Part shown: positions 9,599 through 19,644 of the stretch, in pieces
Layout: every line of letters starts with the position of its first letter
How positions within the stretch are numbered: position 1 is the stretch's first letter
Assembly: GCF_029717145.1 (NCBI RefSeq)
Contig: NZ_CP099222.1
Coordinates: 124,001 to 188,000, forward strand
Length of the DNA stretch: 64,000 nt
Direction of reading: 5' to 3'
DNA from: Citrobacter freundii
GTDB taxonomy: Bacteria; Pseudomonadota; Gammaproteobacteria; Enterobacterales; Enterobacteriaceae
Notes under the pieces: model-generated
Told to the model about the DNA's origin: nothing
The model's database searches: none
What the model saw: only the letters and a program-made list of their open reading frames with translations
Program-made: the position numbers and the translations under genes

Positions 9599-10750
9599 AT
9601 GGCTGCTTCAACATTTTTTATCCCATCTGTGAACGTAATCGGTACTGGTGCATTGAAGGATGCCATGAATACAATGGCGGAATATGGATTCCGTCGTACG
9701 TTAATCGTGACGGATGCCATGCTGACCCAATTAGGGATGGCGGGCGATATTCAAAAGACCTTACAGGAACGTGATATTTTCAGTGTTATTTTTGATGGTA
9801 CACATCCTAACCCAACTACCAGCAACGTTGCGGCAGGTCTGAAACTTCTGCAAGAACACCAGTGTGATAGCGTTATTTCCCTGGGCGGCGGCTCACCACA
9901 TGACTGTGCGAAAGGCATTGCGCTGGTGGCGGCTAACGGCGGCGACATTCGTGACTACGAAGGCGTTGACCGTTCTGCAAAACCACAGCTGCCGATGATT
10001 GCCATCAACACCACGGCGGGTACGGCATCTGAAATGACCCGTTTCTGCATCATCACTGATGAAGAACGCCACATTAAAATGGCGATTGTTGATAAGCACG
10101 TAACCCCGCTGCTGTCGGTAAATGATTCCTCGCTGATGGTCGGTATGCCGAAGTCTCTGACGGCGGCCACCGGTATGGATGCGCTGACCCACGCCATTGA
10201 AGCCTATGTTTCCACTGCTGCCACGCCGATTACCGATGCTTGTGCACTCAAAGCGGTAACGATGATTGCTGAAAATCTGACGGTTGCCGTGGAAGAGGGC
10301 AGTAACGCGCAGGCGCGCGAAGCCATGGCCTACGCGCAGTTCCTCGCCGGTATGGCCTTTAACAATGCATCTCTGGGTTACGTTCACGCAATGGCGCACC
10401 AACTGGGCGGTTTCTATAACCTGCCGCACGGGGTGTGCAACGCCGTCCTGCTGCCGCATGTTCAGGTGTTCAACAGCAAGGTTGCTGCGGCTCGCCTGCG
10501 TGACTGCGCGGCTGCAATGGGTGTGAATGTGGCGGATATGAGCGAAGCGCAAGGCGCTGAGGCCTGCATCGCGGCGATTCGTGAGCTGGCGCAGAAAGTG
10601 GCAATTCCGGCAGGCCTGCGCGACCTGAACGTGAAGGAAGAAGATTTTGCTATTCTGGCGACCAACGCCCTGAAGGATGCCTGTGGTTTTACCAACCCGA
10701 TTCAGGCGACGCATGAGGAAATCATGGCGATCTATCGCGCGGCAATGTAA
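9599..10750 (+). CDS. yiaY: Iron-dependent (group III) alcohol dehydrogenase YiaY
   Basis: This 383-residue NAD(P)-dependent oxidoreductase has the same length as E. coli YiaY. The N-terminal Rossmann-like half carries the [20 protein letters not shown] dinucleotide-binding stretch. The helical C-terminal half carries the metal-ligand motifs [19 protein letters not shown] and [13 protein letters not shown] typical of Fe-dependent alcohol dehydrogenases. The real substrate is uncertain; relatives act on short alcohols, and YiaY has been annotated as a threonine dehydrogenase. It has its own leader after the selB terminator. An aldehyde dehydrogenase gene follows on the same strand, which suggests an alcohol-to-acid pair. 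Confidence 0.93.
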   Translation: MAASTFFIPSVNVIGTGALKDAMNTMAEYGFRRTLIVTDAMLTQLGMAGDIQKTLQERDIFSVIFDGTHPNPTTSNVAAGLKLLQEHQCDSVISLGGGSPHDCAKGIALVAANGGDIRDYEGVDRSAKPQLPMIAINTTAGTASEMTRFCIITDEERHIKMAIVDKHVTPLLSVNDSSLMVGMPKSLTAATGMDALTHAIEAYVSTAATPITDACALKAVTMIAENLTVAVEEGSNAQAREAMAYAQFLAGMAFNNASLGYVHAMAHQLGGFYNLPHGVCNAVLLPHVQVFNSKVAAARLRDCAAAMGVNVADMSEAQGAEACIAAIRELAQKVAIPAGLRDLNVKEEDFAILATNALKDACGFTNPIQATHEEIMAIYRAAM

Positions 10751-10781
10751 ACCGTGACATCTGTCGTAAAGCAGTAAATGG

Positions 10782-10800
10782 CTGGCGAATAATTCGCCAG
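10782..10800 (+). repeat. Short perfect hairpin between yiaY and aldB
   Basis: CTGGCGAA and TTCGCCAG flank a three-base loop. No T-run follows, so it is not a standard terminator. It may stabilise the yiaY 3' end or lie in the aldB promoter region. Confidence 0.4.
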
Positions 10801-10842
10801 TCCCGTCTACCTTTGTAGTACCCCTACAGCAAGGAGACGGTC

Positions 10843-12381
10843 ATGACTAATAACCCCCCTTCAACGCGTATTCATCCCGGCGAGTATGGTTATCCCCTGA
10901 AGTTAAAAGCCCGATACGATAACTTTATCGGCGGCGATTGGGTGGCACCGGTGGACGGTGAGTATTACCAGAACCTGACGCCGGTCACCGGGCAGTTACT
11001 GTGCGAAGTGGCTTCTTCTGGCAAAAAAGACATCGATCTGGCATTGGATGCCGCGCACAAAGTCAAAGATAAATGGGCGCATACGTCCGTCCAGGATCGT
11101 GCTGCGCTCCTGTTCAAGATTGCCGATCGCATGGAGCAAAACCTGGAGCTGCTGGCGACGGCAGAAACCTGGGATAACGGTAAGCCAATCCGCGAAACCA
11201 GCGCGGCAGATGTGCCGCTGGCCATTGACCATTTCCGCTATTTCGCCTCCTGTATTCGAGCCCAGGAAGGGGGGATCAGTGAAGTCGACAGCGATACGGT
11301 GGCGTATCATTTCCATGAACCGCTCGGCGTAGTCGGGCAAATTATCCCGTGGAACTTCCCGTTGCTGATGGCGAGCTGGAAGATGGCGCCGGCCCTGGCA
11401 GCGGGTAACTGCGTGGTGTTGAAGCCAGCTCGTCTGACGCCGCTGTCGGTGCTGCTGCTGATGGAAGTTATCGGTGATTTGCTGCCACCGGGCGTGGTGA
11501 ATGTGGTTAACGGTGCGGGCGGAGAAATCGGCGAATATCTGGCGACATCAAAACGCATTGCGAAAGTGGCGTTTACCGGTTCGACGGAAGTCGGCCAGCA
11601 GATCATGCAGTACGCCACACAGAATATTATCCCTGTCACGCTGGAACTGGGTGGCAAGTCGCCGAATATCTTCTTTGCCGACGTTATGGATGAGGAAGAT
11701 GCGTTCTTTGACAAGGCGCTGGAAGGCTTTGCGCTATTTGCCTTCAACCAGGGCGAGGTGTGTACTTGCCCGAGTCGTGCACTGGTGCAGGAATCTATAT
11801 ACGAACGTTTTATGGAGCGAGCCATTCGCCGTGTGGAGAGTATCCGCAGCGGTAACCCGCTTGATAGCGTCACGCAGATGGGCGCGCAGGTCTCGCATGG
11901 GCAGTTAGAAACCATTCTGAACTACATTGATATCGGTAAGAAAGAAGGGGCGGATGTCCTGACCGGCGGGCGGCGTAAGCAGCTGGATGGGGAGTTAAAA
12001 GAGGGCTACTACCTCGAGCCAACCATCCTGTACGGCAAGAACAATATGCGCGTTTTCCAGGAAGAGATCTTCGGCCCGGTGCTGGCGGTCACAACCTTTA
12101 AAACTATGGAAGACGCGCTGGAGATCGCCAACGATACCCAATACGGACTGGGTGCTGGCGTCTGGAGCCGTAACGGTAATTTGGCCTATAAGATGGGACG
12201 TGGTATTCAGGCCGGACGCGTCTGGACCAACTGCTACCATGCCTACCCGGCACATGCGGCGTTTGGCGGCTATAAACAGTCGGGTATCGGGCGGGAAACT
12301 CACAAGATGATGCTGAACCACTACCAGCAGACCAAGTGCCTGCTGGTGAGCTACTCTGATAAACCGCTGGGGCTGTTTTAA
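10843..12381 (+). CDS. aldB: Aldehyde dehydrogenase B
   Basis: This 512-residue NAD(P)+-dependent aldehyde dehydrogenase is the same length as E. coli AldB, which oxidises acetaldehyde and other small aldehydes in stationary phase. The catalytic Cys is residue 307 in NQGEVCTC. The general-base Glu is in LELGGKSPN and the cofactor-binding loop is [20 protein letters not shown] is the conserved nucleotide-binding strand. It follows yiaY by 92 bases. The ATG at 10843 has an AAGGAG ribosome site. In E. coli aldB is RpoS, CRP and Fis controlled; I did not verify those sites here. Confidence 0.97.
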   Translation: MTNNPPSTRIHPGEYGYPLKLKARYDNFIGGDWVAPVDGEYYQNLTPVTGQLLCEVASSGKKDIDLALDAAHKVKDKWAHTSVQDRAALLFKIADRMEQNLELLATAETWDNGKPIRETSAADVPLAIDHFRYFASCIRAQEGGISEVDSDTVAYHFHEPLGVVGQIIPWNFPLLMASWKMAPALAAGNCVVLKPARLTPLSVLLLMEVIGDLLPPGVVNVVNGAGGEIGEYLATSKRIAKVAFTGSTEVGQQIMQYATQNIIPVTLELGGKSPNIFFADVMDEEDAFFDKALEGFALFAFNQGEVCTCPSRALVQESIYERFMERAIRRVESIRSGNPLDSVTQMGAQVSHGQLETILNYIDIGKKEGADVLTGGRRKQLDGELKEGYYLEPTILYGKNNMRVFQEEIFGPVLAVTTFKTMEDALEIANDTQYGLGAGVWSRNGNLAYKMGRGIQAGRVWTNCYHAYPAHAAFGGYKQSGIGRETHKMMLNHYQQTKCLLVSYSDKPLGLF

Positions 12382-12641
12382 TCTCCTGTCACTTATTGCC
12401 CGGTATCGCATAGCGAGCCGGGCATCAAGTTCTGCTCTGCAGTTTACTCAGGTAAATGACTGGGGTGAGCGAACGAAGCCAACAAAGAAGCAGCTCAAAA
12501 GATGATGGGTATATATAAACCCATATATCGTTATATAAATAAGGCAATTGCATTCAATCTGGTCATTCCACTATTATGCTCAAATCTATTATTTAAAACT
12601 AATAGCATACAAATTCTTTATTTTTAATCCCTGAGGCAAAT

Positions 12642-12965
12642 ATGTTTCTTGATTATTTTGCATTAGGAGTGCTTATTTTTGTATTCCTGGTCATTTTTTA
12701 TGGGGTTATTATTCTGCATGATATTCCCTATCTAATTGCAAAAAAACGTAACCATCCTCATGCCGACGCTATCCATGTTGCGGGATGGGTAAGTCTGTTT
12801 ACGCTGCATGTTATTTGGCCCTTTTTATGGATTTGGGCAACGCTTTACCGCCCGGAGCGCGGTTGGGGCATGCAAAGCGCTGATTCTTCCCTGATTCAAC
12901 TTCAGGAGCGGGTAGCCGATCTGGAAAAGAAACTGGCCGAGGTTAAGACCTCCCCGGCGGAGTAA
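12642..12965 (+). CDS. yiaW: Inner-membrane protein YiaW (DUF3302)
   Basis: A small 107-residue membrane protein with an N-terminal transmembrane helix ([19 protein letters not shown]), a cytoplasmic basic loop ([17 protein letters not shown]), a second helix ([20 protein letters not shown]) and a C-terminal coiled coil ([18 protein letters not shown]). It is the usual partner encoded just before the membrane fusion protein YiaV, here with a 5-base gap. No molecular function is established. Confidence 0.92.
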   Translation: MFLDYFALGVLIFVFLVIFYGVIILHDIPYLIAKKRNHPHADAIHVAGWVSLFTLHVIWPFLWIWATLYRPERGWGMQSADSSLIQLQERVADLEKKLAEVKTSPAE

Positions 12966-12970
12966 TATCG

Positions 12971-14107
12971 ATGGATTTACTGATCGTTTTGACCTATGTG
13001 GCTTGTGCATGGTCTGTATTTAAAATTTTTAAAATTCCTGTAAATAAATGGACAGTACCGACTGCAGCATTGGGCGGTATTTTTATTGTTTGCGGACTTA
13101 TATTACTGATGAACTATAACCATCCGTATACATTTAAGGCGCAAAAGGCGGTTATTTCTATTCCCGTCGTGCCGCAGGTGACCGGGGTGGTAACAGAAGT
13201 CACGGATAAGAAAAACACGCTGATCAAAAAAGGCGAGGTGCTGTTTAAGCTTAACCCTGGGCGTTATCAGGCGAGGGTTGACCGCCTGAAAGCCGACATT
13301 GTCACGGCACAGCATAAAGAGCAGGCGCTGGTTGCGCAGTTAGATGAAATGAAAGCGAACACGCAGCAGAAAAAGGCCACGCGTGACAAGTTGGCAAAAG
13401 ATTACCAGCGTTACGCGCAGGGTAGCCAGGCGAAGGTAAATCCTTTTTCTGAACGCGATATCGATGCGGCACGGCAAAACTATCTGGCGCAGGAAGCGTC
13501 GGTAAAATCGTCCCTCGCAGAGCAACAGCAAATACAGAGCCAGTTAGACAGCATGGTGATGGGTGAGCATTCACAAATTGCCAGCCTGAAAGCCCAGCTG
13601 GCGGAAGCAGAATTTAACCTCGATCAAACCGTGGTTCGTGCGCCCAGCGATGGCTATGTTACCCAGGTGCTGATCCGACCGGGCACCTATGCCGCTGCGC
13701 TGCCGATGCGTCCGGTGATGGTGTTTATCCCGGATCAAAAACGACAGATTATTGCCCAGTTCCGCCAAAACTCACTTCTGCGACTGGAGCCAGGTGACGA
13801 AGCTGAAGTGGTATTTAACGCGCTACCGGGGAAAGTTTATAGCGGAAAACTGGCCGCGATTAGCCCGGCGGTTCCGGGTGGCACGTATCAGTCGAACGGC
13901 GCGTTGCAATCCTTAAACTCCACGCCGGGTTCGGAAGGGGTGATCGCCACGATTGAACTGAATGAGAATGTGGACGTCAACGCGTTGCCTGATGGTATTT
14001 ACGCTCAGGTCGCGGTGTATTCGGACCATTTCGCCCATGTATCAGTGATGCGTAAGGTCCTGTTACGCATGACCAGTTGGGTGCATTACCTGTATCTCGA
14101 CCACTAG
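12971..14107 (+). CDS. yiaV: HlyD-family membrane fusion protein YiaV
   Basis: A 378-residue inner-membrane-anchored periplasmic adaptor. The N-terminus has two hydrophobic segments ([15 protein letters not shown] and [17 protein letters not shown]). A lipoyl half motif follows ([19 protein letters not shown]), then a coiled-coil hairpin of about 110 residues, the second lipoyl half ([18 protein letters not shown]) and a beta-barrel. It is co-transcribed with yiaW. It is a close paralogue of YibH at the left edge of the window, with near-identical C-termini ([15 protein letters not shown]). No ABC or RND partner is encoded nearby, so its transport partner is unknown. Confidence 0.95.
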   Translation: MDLLIVLTYVACAWSVFKIFKIPVNKWTVPTAALGGIFIVCGLILLMNYNHPYTFKAQKAVISIPVVPQVTGVVTEVTDKKNTLIKKGEVLFKLNPGRYQARVDRLKADIVTAQHKEQALVAQLDEMKANTQQKKATRDKLAKDYQRYAQGSQAKVNPFSERDIDAARQNYLAQEASVKSSLAEQQQIQSQLDSMVMGEHSQIASLKAQLAEAEFNLDQTVVRAPSDGYVTQVLIRPGTYAAALPMRPVMVFIPDQKRQIIAQFRQNSLLRLEPGDEAEVVFNALPGKVYSGKLAAISPAVPGGTYQSNGALQSLNSTPGSEGVIATIELNENVDVNALPDGIYAQVAVYSDHFAHVSVMRKVLLRMTSWVHYLYLDH

Positions 14108-14123
14108 GTGCAGACTATTTTAC

Positions 14124-15089
14124 TTACTCAGGTGGCTGTTGTAGCACCTGAGTAAGCTGCTCGCGAATCTCCGCCAACATCTCATCCAGAATAAACTGTA
14201 CTCGCCAGGGTTGGTATTCACGCTTACGGAAAATCGCGACCAGATCCAGCCACCACTCGTGCTGTTCAGAGAAGCACGGAACCAGCGCCCCAGCCTCAAT
14301 ATCAAGTTGAACGCTTTCATTGGGCGCAAAAACAATGCCCAGATGATTACGTGCCAGCGCCAGCGCGGATTGCGTATTATCGCAGACGTAATTTCCTGTC
14401 ACCCGATAGTCATGCATCTCCTTGCCACCGGCTGAATTGAATCGCCAAATATTGGCGTCATCAATCATCATTGAATCAATCAAAATACAGGAATGTTGCT
14501 CCAGTTCTTCAGGGCTACTGATGGGGTGTTTATCGAGATATCCCTGGCTGGCAAAAGCCGTAACCGCATATTTAGTAATGAAACTGGCAACCAGTGTTTC
14601 ATCTTTGGGATGTGCGTAGGAAATTAAAACATCACAATCATCAGGGAATTCGACCCCTTCATAAAATGCTTTACGTTCCAGGTTATAGGTTTTCAGCGAG
14701 AGGCTAATTCCACCAATATTCTGAATTTTTGCAATAACATGTTGCGATAAGTAAGCAATAATTCCCGTCGGTGCATATACCGTGACCCGACCACGTTTTT
14801 CATGCTTATAATCGGCAATAAAATTGTTCAGCTGTTCGTTTCTGTCTAACATGTCATTGATGTAGGGTAGCAACGCGGTGCCAAAGGGCGTCAGGGTAAG
14901 TTGTCGGGTGGTTCTGTCAAACACCTTTAATCCAACTTTTGATTCAAAATCAGCAAGATATTTGCTGACGTTGGCCTGCGCAATGCCGAGTACGGTTGCG
15001 GCATGGCTGATGTTTTCACTGGCAGCAATGACCGAAATAATTTTCAGTTCCCGGTGTTTGAGTTGTAATTTGTTCATCGCTGAATCCAA
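14124..15089 (-). CDS. yiaU: LysR-family transcriptional regulator YiaU
   Basis: A 321-residue LysR-type regulator. The N-terminal winged helix-turn-helix spans about residues 8-65 (ENISHAATVLGIAQANVSKY, then TLTPFGTALLPY). The remainder is a periplasmic-binding-like effector domain. It is transcribed divergently from yiaT across a 109-base AT-rich gap, the usual LysR target arrangement, so yiaT is the likely target. A start four codons later (MNKLQLK) is possible, but E. coli YiaU also carries the short extension. The effector is unknown. Confidence 0.93.
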   Translation of the reverse strand: MDSAMNKLQLKHRELKIISVIAASENISHAATVLGIAQANVSKYLADFESKVGLKVFDRTTRQLTLTPFGTALLPYINDMLDRNEQLNNFIADYKHEKRGRVTVYAPTGIIAYLSQHVIAKIQNIGGISLSLKTYNLERKAFYEGVEFPDDCDVLISYAHPKDETLVASFITKYAVTAFASQGYLDKHPISSPEELEQHSCILIDSMMIDDANIWRFNSAGGKEMHDYRVTGNYVCDNTQSALALARNHLGIVFAPNESVQLDIEAGALVPCFSEQHEWWLDLVAIFRKREYQPWRVQFILDEMLAEIREQLTQVLQQPPE

Positions 15090-15198
15090 TATATATATGA
15101 TTTTATATATTACTATATAAATATGCGTCTTGCACTGATGAAATTGTAAGCATTATTATGCGCCTGCTTTGTAGCTTATTTTAAAATGGAAAGTTGGC

Positions 15199-15939
15199 AT
15201 GTTAATTAAACGCAATATTGCGGCGCTAGTTGCTTTGTCTTTTATGGCAAGTGCATCAGCCGCAGAGTTTTCTCTTGGCGGTGGGGCTGTATATAACGAA
15301 TCTCCTTATCGTGGATACAATGAAAATGTCCATGCAGTACCGCTTATCAGTTATGAAGGCGAATCATTTTATTTTAGGCAAACAACGCTAGGTTATATTC
15401 TGTCGAAGAGTGAAAGTAATGAATTTAGCATTACTGCTTCGTGGATGCCGCTTGAGTTTGACCCAGGCGATAACGACGATCATGCGATGAAGCAGCTCGA
15501 CAAGCGTGACGCAACCGCAATGGCGGGGGCCGCATGGTATCACCATGAGAAATGGGGCAGCGTGAAAGTCTCTGCCGCCGCGGATGTAATGGACAACAGC
15601 AGCGGTTGGGCTGGCGAAGTTTCTCTGTTCCGTCCAATGCCGATGGGCAAGCTGACGCTGACGCCGTCCATTGGTGTGCTCTACTACGATGAAAAATTCA
15701 ACGAATATTACTACGGCATCTCAGGCAATGAGTCTCGCCGTAGCGGGTTATCTAGCTATTCCCCAGGCGATAGCTGGACACCGTATGCCGGTCTGTCCGC
15801 AAAATATGCGTTAACCGCTAACCTGACACTGCTGGCCAGCGCCAACTATAGCGTGCTGCCAGATGATATTAAGGATAGCCCAATGGTTGATCGCGATGAC
15901 AGCTTCACTTTCCTGTCAGGGGTGAGCTGGCGTTTCTAA
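15199..15939 (+). CDS. yiaT: MipA/OmpV-family outer-membrane protein YiaT
   Basis: A 246-residue outer-membrane beta-barrel protein, as long as E. coli YiaT. A signal peptide ends at ASASA-AEFSL. Alternating amphipathic strands follow, with a terminal Phe (SGVSWRF), the hallmark recognised by the BAM complex. The MipA/OmpV family is thought to form barrels that may scaffold murein enzymes or act as channels; the role of YiaT is not known. It is divergent from the LysR gene yiaU and closed by a terminator at 15952-15978. Confidence 0.93.
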   Translation: MLIKRNIAALVALSFMASASAAEFSLGGGAVYNESPYRGYNENVHAVPLISYEGESFYFRQTTLGYILSKSESNEFSITASWMPLEFDPGDNDDHAMKQLDKRDATAMAGAAWYHHEKWGSVKVSAAADVMDNSSGWAGEVSLFRPMPMGKLTLTPSIGVLYYDEKFNEYYYGISGNESRRSGLSSYSPGDSWTPYAGLSAKYALTANLTLLASANYSVLPDDIKDSPMVDRDDSFTFLSGVSWRF

Positions 15940-15951
15940 TTCTCACCCGTT

Positions 15952-15978
15952 TGTCCTCATGGAAGAGGGCAATTTTTT
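15952..15978 (+). terminator. Terminator after yiaT
   Basis: TGTCCTC at 15952-15958 pairs with GAGGGCA at 15965-15971 (one G-T pair), followed by a T6 run. Confidence 0.7.
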
Positions 15979-15989
15979 CATGATGTTTT

Positions 15990-16019
15990 GACGGATGGCG
16001 CCAACAGTCGCCATCCGTC
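15990..16019. repeat. Perfect 11-bp inverted repeat between convergent genes
   Basis: GACGGATGGCG at 15990-16000 and its complement at 16009-16019 form a strong stem just downstream of the GH127 gene on the other strand. There is no good T-run either way. It is probably a transcript-end stabiliser or REP-like unit. Confidence 0.55.
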
Positions 16020-16025
16020 ATATCA

Positions 16026-17981
16026 TTACTGCTCGTTGACCCAAATCCGCATTTCACCTTCACCACGGTTCGCCCAGCTAAACCACGGAATAAACGTCAG
16101 CGTATGCGTTTGCCGGGAAGCGGGGGAGACATCGTAGTGCCACAACGATTGCTGCGTGGCATCATCAGCGCTTTGCTTCACCCCTTCCGTTTGAATCAGT
16201 ATTTTATGGCTGAATAGCCCTTTCCCCTCAAAGACCCTGAATTCACTCTCTTTGGGCAGCCACAGGTTATGCAATTCCTCGCCGTTATCCGCCTGCTCCA
16301 GACAATAGACTAACGGTCCACGTTGAATGGCAACCTTACCGGCAACATGGCGAACCAGCGGATTACCGTATACCCGACGCACCGGCATCGGGAGCGTCAG
16401 GCTCAGCGTATCCCCTTCTTGCCAGGTGCGGGTTATGTGCAAATAGCCTTTGCGAATATCTTGTTCTACAGGCAAACCGTTCAGCATGACCTGCGGCGCG
16501 GAGCACCAGTCCGGCAGGCGTAGTGCCAGGGTGTGGTGTACTGGCTGCACGGAATCAATGGTGATATTAACCTGCTCATGCCACGGATAATCTCCGCTAA
16601 TGCGGAGTTTCAGCGTCCCGTTTTCAACGGGTATTTCCATGCTGTTGCCCACATACATATTGATATACAGCGCGTCCTGGCGCGGCGTGTAGAGGTAATG
16701 GCCAATCGACGTTAACACGCGCGCGATATTCGGTGGGCAGCAGGCGCAGCCAAACCAGCGCTGGCGAATGGGCTTCACGTGGTCATAAATATGGTTAAAT
16801 TTTAGAGATTTAGGATGCACTTCCAGCGGGTTAACGTAGAAAAAGTGTTTCCCGTCAAGCGCCATACCACCCAGTACGGTGTTATACAGCGCGCGTTCCA
16901 TCACGTCGGCGTACTGACTGTCGGCCTCCATCTCCAGCATCCGGCGGGCGAACATCATCAGACCAATAGAGGCGCAGCTTTCCGCATACACAGAGTCGTT
17001 GGGCAGATCGTAATCGCTGCTAAATGCCTCGCCGCTGCTTTGCGAGCCGATCCCGCCGGTAATGTACAGCTGGCGCTGGGCCATATTGTTCCACAGTCGC
17101 AGGCAGTCCTGGCGCTTGCCTTCGTCCTGGCTTAAGCGGGCCAAGTGGGCCACACCGGTCATCAGGTAGACAAAGCGCACGGCGTGACCGATGGCGGTTT
17201 GCTGTTCAGATATTGGCTGGTGCGCCTGGCTGTAAGGCTTGTCTTTCACCATCCACGCCGGGCCGTAGGTGTGCCAGTAGGAGGTGCGACCGCGTTTTTC
17301 GTACTCTTCATCGTAGAAATGCGGCTGTGTGCCACGCTGCTCAACAAAATAATTTACCAGCGTCATATACCGTTGTTGCTGCGTGACTTCATACAATCGC
17401 ATGAGCGCCAGCTCAATTTCCGGGTGTCCGGGATAGCCATGCAGCTGGTTTTCACCGGGTCCAAAAACGTTGTCGATATGGTCTGCCAGACGACATACCA
17501 CCTCCAGTAAGCGGCGTTTTCCCGTCGCCTGAAAGAAGGCCACACCCGCTTCTATCATGTGACCCGCGCAGTACAGTTCATGACATTCGGCCAGATTCGT
17601 CCAGCGTTCTTCAGGGGCCTTCACCGTAAAATAGGTGTTGAGATAGCCATCTTCGCACTGGGCGGCGGCGACCAGTTCAATCACCTCATCGGCGGTTTTT
17701 TCCAGCTCGGTATCCGGTTTCTGACACAACGACCAGGCCACGGCCTCCAGCCATTTGGCCACGTCGCTATCCTGAAAAACCATGCCGTAAAACTCACCGG
17801 ATTGCTGGCCCGCAGCAATGCGGAAATTCTCGATAGCGTGGCTGGGATCGGCTTCTGCAATACGATCATTGAGTGCATCCCACTGATAGGGGATCACCAC
17901 GTCGCGCACCAGTTGCTGGTATTGTCCGAGGAACGGATCGCTGACCGTGAGCTTATGCAGGTCGACTTCCTGTGCGTTCAT
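16026..17981 (-). CDS. Glycoside hydrolase family 127, probable beta-L-arabinofuranosidase
   Basis: A 651-residue cytoplasmic enzyme. The start chosen is ATG 17981 (MNAQEVDLHKLTVSDPFLGQ) because AAGGAG lies 7 bases before it; a longer in-frame start at 18029 lacks this. The GH127 signature is clear: HELYCAGHMIEAGVAFF in the (alpha/alpha)6 barrel, an ESC motif (in AESCASIGLM) and GCACCPPNIAR. These match the Glu-x-Cys and Cys-Cys residues that bind zinc and supply the Cys nucleophile in HypBA1. No signal peptide is present, so the substrate must be imported. The upstream GPH transporter, 10 bases away, is the obvious importer. Sugar specificity is inferred from the family. Confidence 0.85.
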   Translation of the reverse strand: MNAQEVDLHKLTVSDPFLGQYQQLVRDVVIPYQWDALNDRIAEADPSHAIENFRIAAGQQSGEFYGMVFQDSDVAKWLEAVAWSLCQKPDTELEKTADEVIELVAAAQCEDGYLNTYFTVKAPEERWTNLAECHELYCAGHMIEAGVAFFQATGKRRLLEVVCRLADHIDNVFGPGENQLHGYPGHPEIELALMRLYEVTQQQRYMTLVNYFVEQRGTQPHFYDEEYEKRGRTSYWHTYGPAWMVKDKPYSQAHQPISEQQTAIGHAVRFVYLMTGVAHLARLSQDEGKRQDCLRLWNNMAQRQLYITGGIGSQSSGEAFSSDYDLPNDSVYAESCASIGLMMFARRMLEMEADSQYADVMERALYNTVLGGMALDGKHFFYVNPLEVHPKSLKFNHIYDHVKPIRQRWFGCACCPPNIARVLTSIGHYLYTPRQDALYINMYVGNSMEIPVENGTLKLRISGDYPWHEQVNITIDSVQPVHHTLALRLPDWCSAPQVMLNGLPVEQDIRKGYLHITRTWQEGDTLSLTLPMPVRRVYGNPLVRHVAGKVAIQRGPLVYCLEQADNGEELHNLWLPKESEFRVFEGKGLFSHKILIQTEGVKQSADDATQQSLWHYDVSPASRQTHTLTFIPWFSWANRGEGEMRIWVNEQ

Positions 17982-17991
17982 TTCGTGCTCC

Positions 17992-19392
17992 TTAAGGCTG
18001 TACATGACGCTGACGCAGATCGGTAGCAATGCGCGACATCATCGGGTTATTGAGTTTGCAAAGGCGGATAGACAGCGCCAGCAGTAGGTGGAACAGGGCG
18101 GGCAGCAGCGTCTCCATGGCGGTAATACCTTGCAGCGAACTGGCGGTTTGGTTGCCAGCGCCAGGCTGATAGGCGACAAAAATAAACAACACGCTGATGA
18201 TCCCGGCACTGGAGGCCCAGGCCAGCTTGATGAAAAACAGGTTGAAGGCGAAATTCATGCCGGAGGAACGCACGCCGGTTTTCCATTCGCCGTAATCATC
18301 AGCAAAGGCCATCAGCGAGAAGTGCAGCGGCAGCGTGAAGCCGAGAATAATGCCGTTGCCGAGAATCACCGCCAGCCATAACGTCTGGTGCGCTGGACCG
18401 GTTGGCAGGAACCACATTAACGCTGCCAGCGCCGCCAGTACCAGGTTGGTGTAGTAATAGAGTTTGACGGTGTCGATGCGTCGCGTCAGCGGGCTAACCA
18501 CCACCGAACCGATGATCGAGGCGAAGGTGACCATGGTGAAAAACAGCGAGGTGTAAGCGGTACTGCCTTCCAGCACGTAGGTAATGAAGTACATGTACCC
18601 GCCGCCACGAATATTAAAGACATTGATCAGCAGGAAGGACATCACCAGCATCAGCAGCAGTTGGTCATTTTTACGCAGTCCGCCGATGTGTTCGCGCAGC
18701 GTAAATTTCCCCATCATCGCCAGCGGTACCCGCTCGCGCACCCAGAAGAAACAGCACAGGAACATGACGACTGCGATGGCACACAGGATGCCCACGCCAA
18801 ACTGATAACCCTGCGCGGCGTTGCCCTGACCGAGTATCGCCACCATCCACGGCAGGCCGACGGAGACTAAAAAACCGGCGACACCGCACAGCACAAAGCG
18901 CCAGGACTGGCAGGCGATCACTTCATTGTGGCGCGTCGTCATGGTGTTGATCAGCGCACAATACGGCACATTGATCGCGGTATAGCCGACGGAAAGCAGC
19001 AGATAGGTGCCAAATGCCCAGGCGATTTTTACCCCCATGCTGGCGTCCGGGACGGTAAAGGTCAGAACGCCAATAATGCCGATGGGAACGGCCACCCACA
19101 GCTGCCATGGGCGAAAGCGTCCCCAGCGGCTTTGCGTGCGGTCGGCGAGGACACCCATGATCGGGTCAGAAACTGCGTCAAATACGCGCAGGGCAATAAA
19201 CAAGGTGCCGACCAGTGCGGGCGTTAAGCCAAACACATCAGTATAGAAAAAAGTCAGGAAGTTCATGATCAGGCAGGTAATAACGGTCCCGCCTGCATCG
19301 CCTAATCCGTAACCTATTTTTTCACGCAGAGATAATTTGTCGTCTTGTGCACGTTGTGCCAAATCGTTGGTCGTAATCGGAGCCGAAGTCAT
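17992..19392 (-). CDS. GPH-family sugar:cation symporter (MelB/YicJ-like)
   Basis: A 466-residue transporter with about 12 transmembrane helices. It belongs to the glycoside-pentoside-hexuronide family: [18 protein letters not shown] at the N-terminus and the cytoplasmic-loop motif [21 protein letters not shown]. It is the first gene of a two-gene operon with the GH127 hydrolase, as with E. coli yicJ-yicI for xylosides. It probably imports an arabinofuranose-containing oligosaccharide with Na+ or H+. The operon is divergent from an AraC-type regulator gene across 252 bases. Confidence 0.85.
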   Translation of the reverse strand: MTSAPITTNDLAQRAQDDKLSLREKIGYGLGDAGGTVITCLIMNFLTFFYTDVFGLTPALVGTLFIALRVFDAVSDPIMGVLADRTQSRWGRFRPWQLWVAVPIGIIGVLTFTVPDASMGVKIAWAFGTYLLLSVGYTAINVPYCALINTMTTRHNEVIACQSWRFVLCGVAGFLVSVGLPWMVAILGQGNAAQGYQFGVGILCAIAVVMFLCCFFWVRERVPLAMMGKFTLREHIGGLRKNDQLLLMLVMSFLLINVFNIRGGGYMYFITYVLEGSTAYTSLFFTMVTFASIIGSVVVSPLTRRIDTVKLYYYTNLVLAALAALMWFLPTGPAHQTLWLAVILGNGIILGFTLPLHFSLMAFADDYGEWKTGVRSSGMNFAFNLFFIKLAWASSAGIISVLFIFVAYQPGAGNQTASSLQGITAMETLLPALFHLLLALSIRLCKLNNPMMSRIATDLRQRHVQP

Positions 19393-19644
19393 AAATAACT
19401 CCCGGAGAGGATGTTCAGAAAGTACCCCGCTACATTGCGGGCTTTTATTGTGTCATTTGCAAAGTACGTTATTTATTCTGCACCAAATACACAGACCAAC
19501 AAGGGAAGGGAAAAGTATAAAAAGATGACAATTCCGACTTAATTAAAAAAGTGTGATTTCGATCCGGCGAGATACTATTTTATCGTGAATAATCAAAGAT
19601 GAAGGCAGGTTTTTAGGGTGCTAAAAGCGGGAAATTGAATAGTT

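Noticed and set aside
19425-19447. CCCGC/GCGGG hairpin followed by CTTTTATT between the GPH transporter and araC genes
   Set aside because: It resembles a terminator on the plus strand, but no plus-strand gene precedes it; the stem is short and may be chance.
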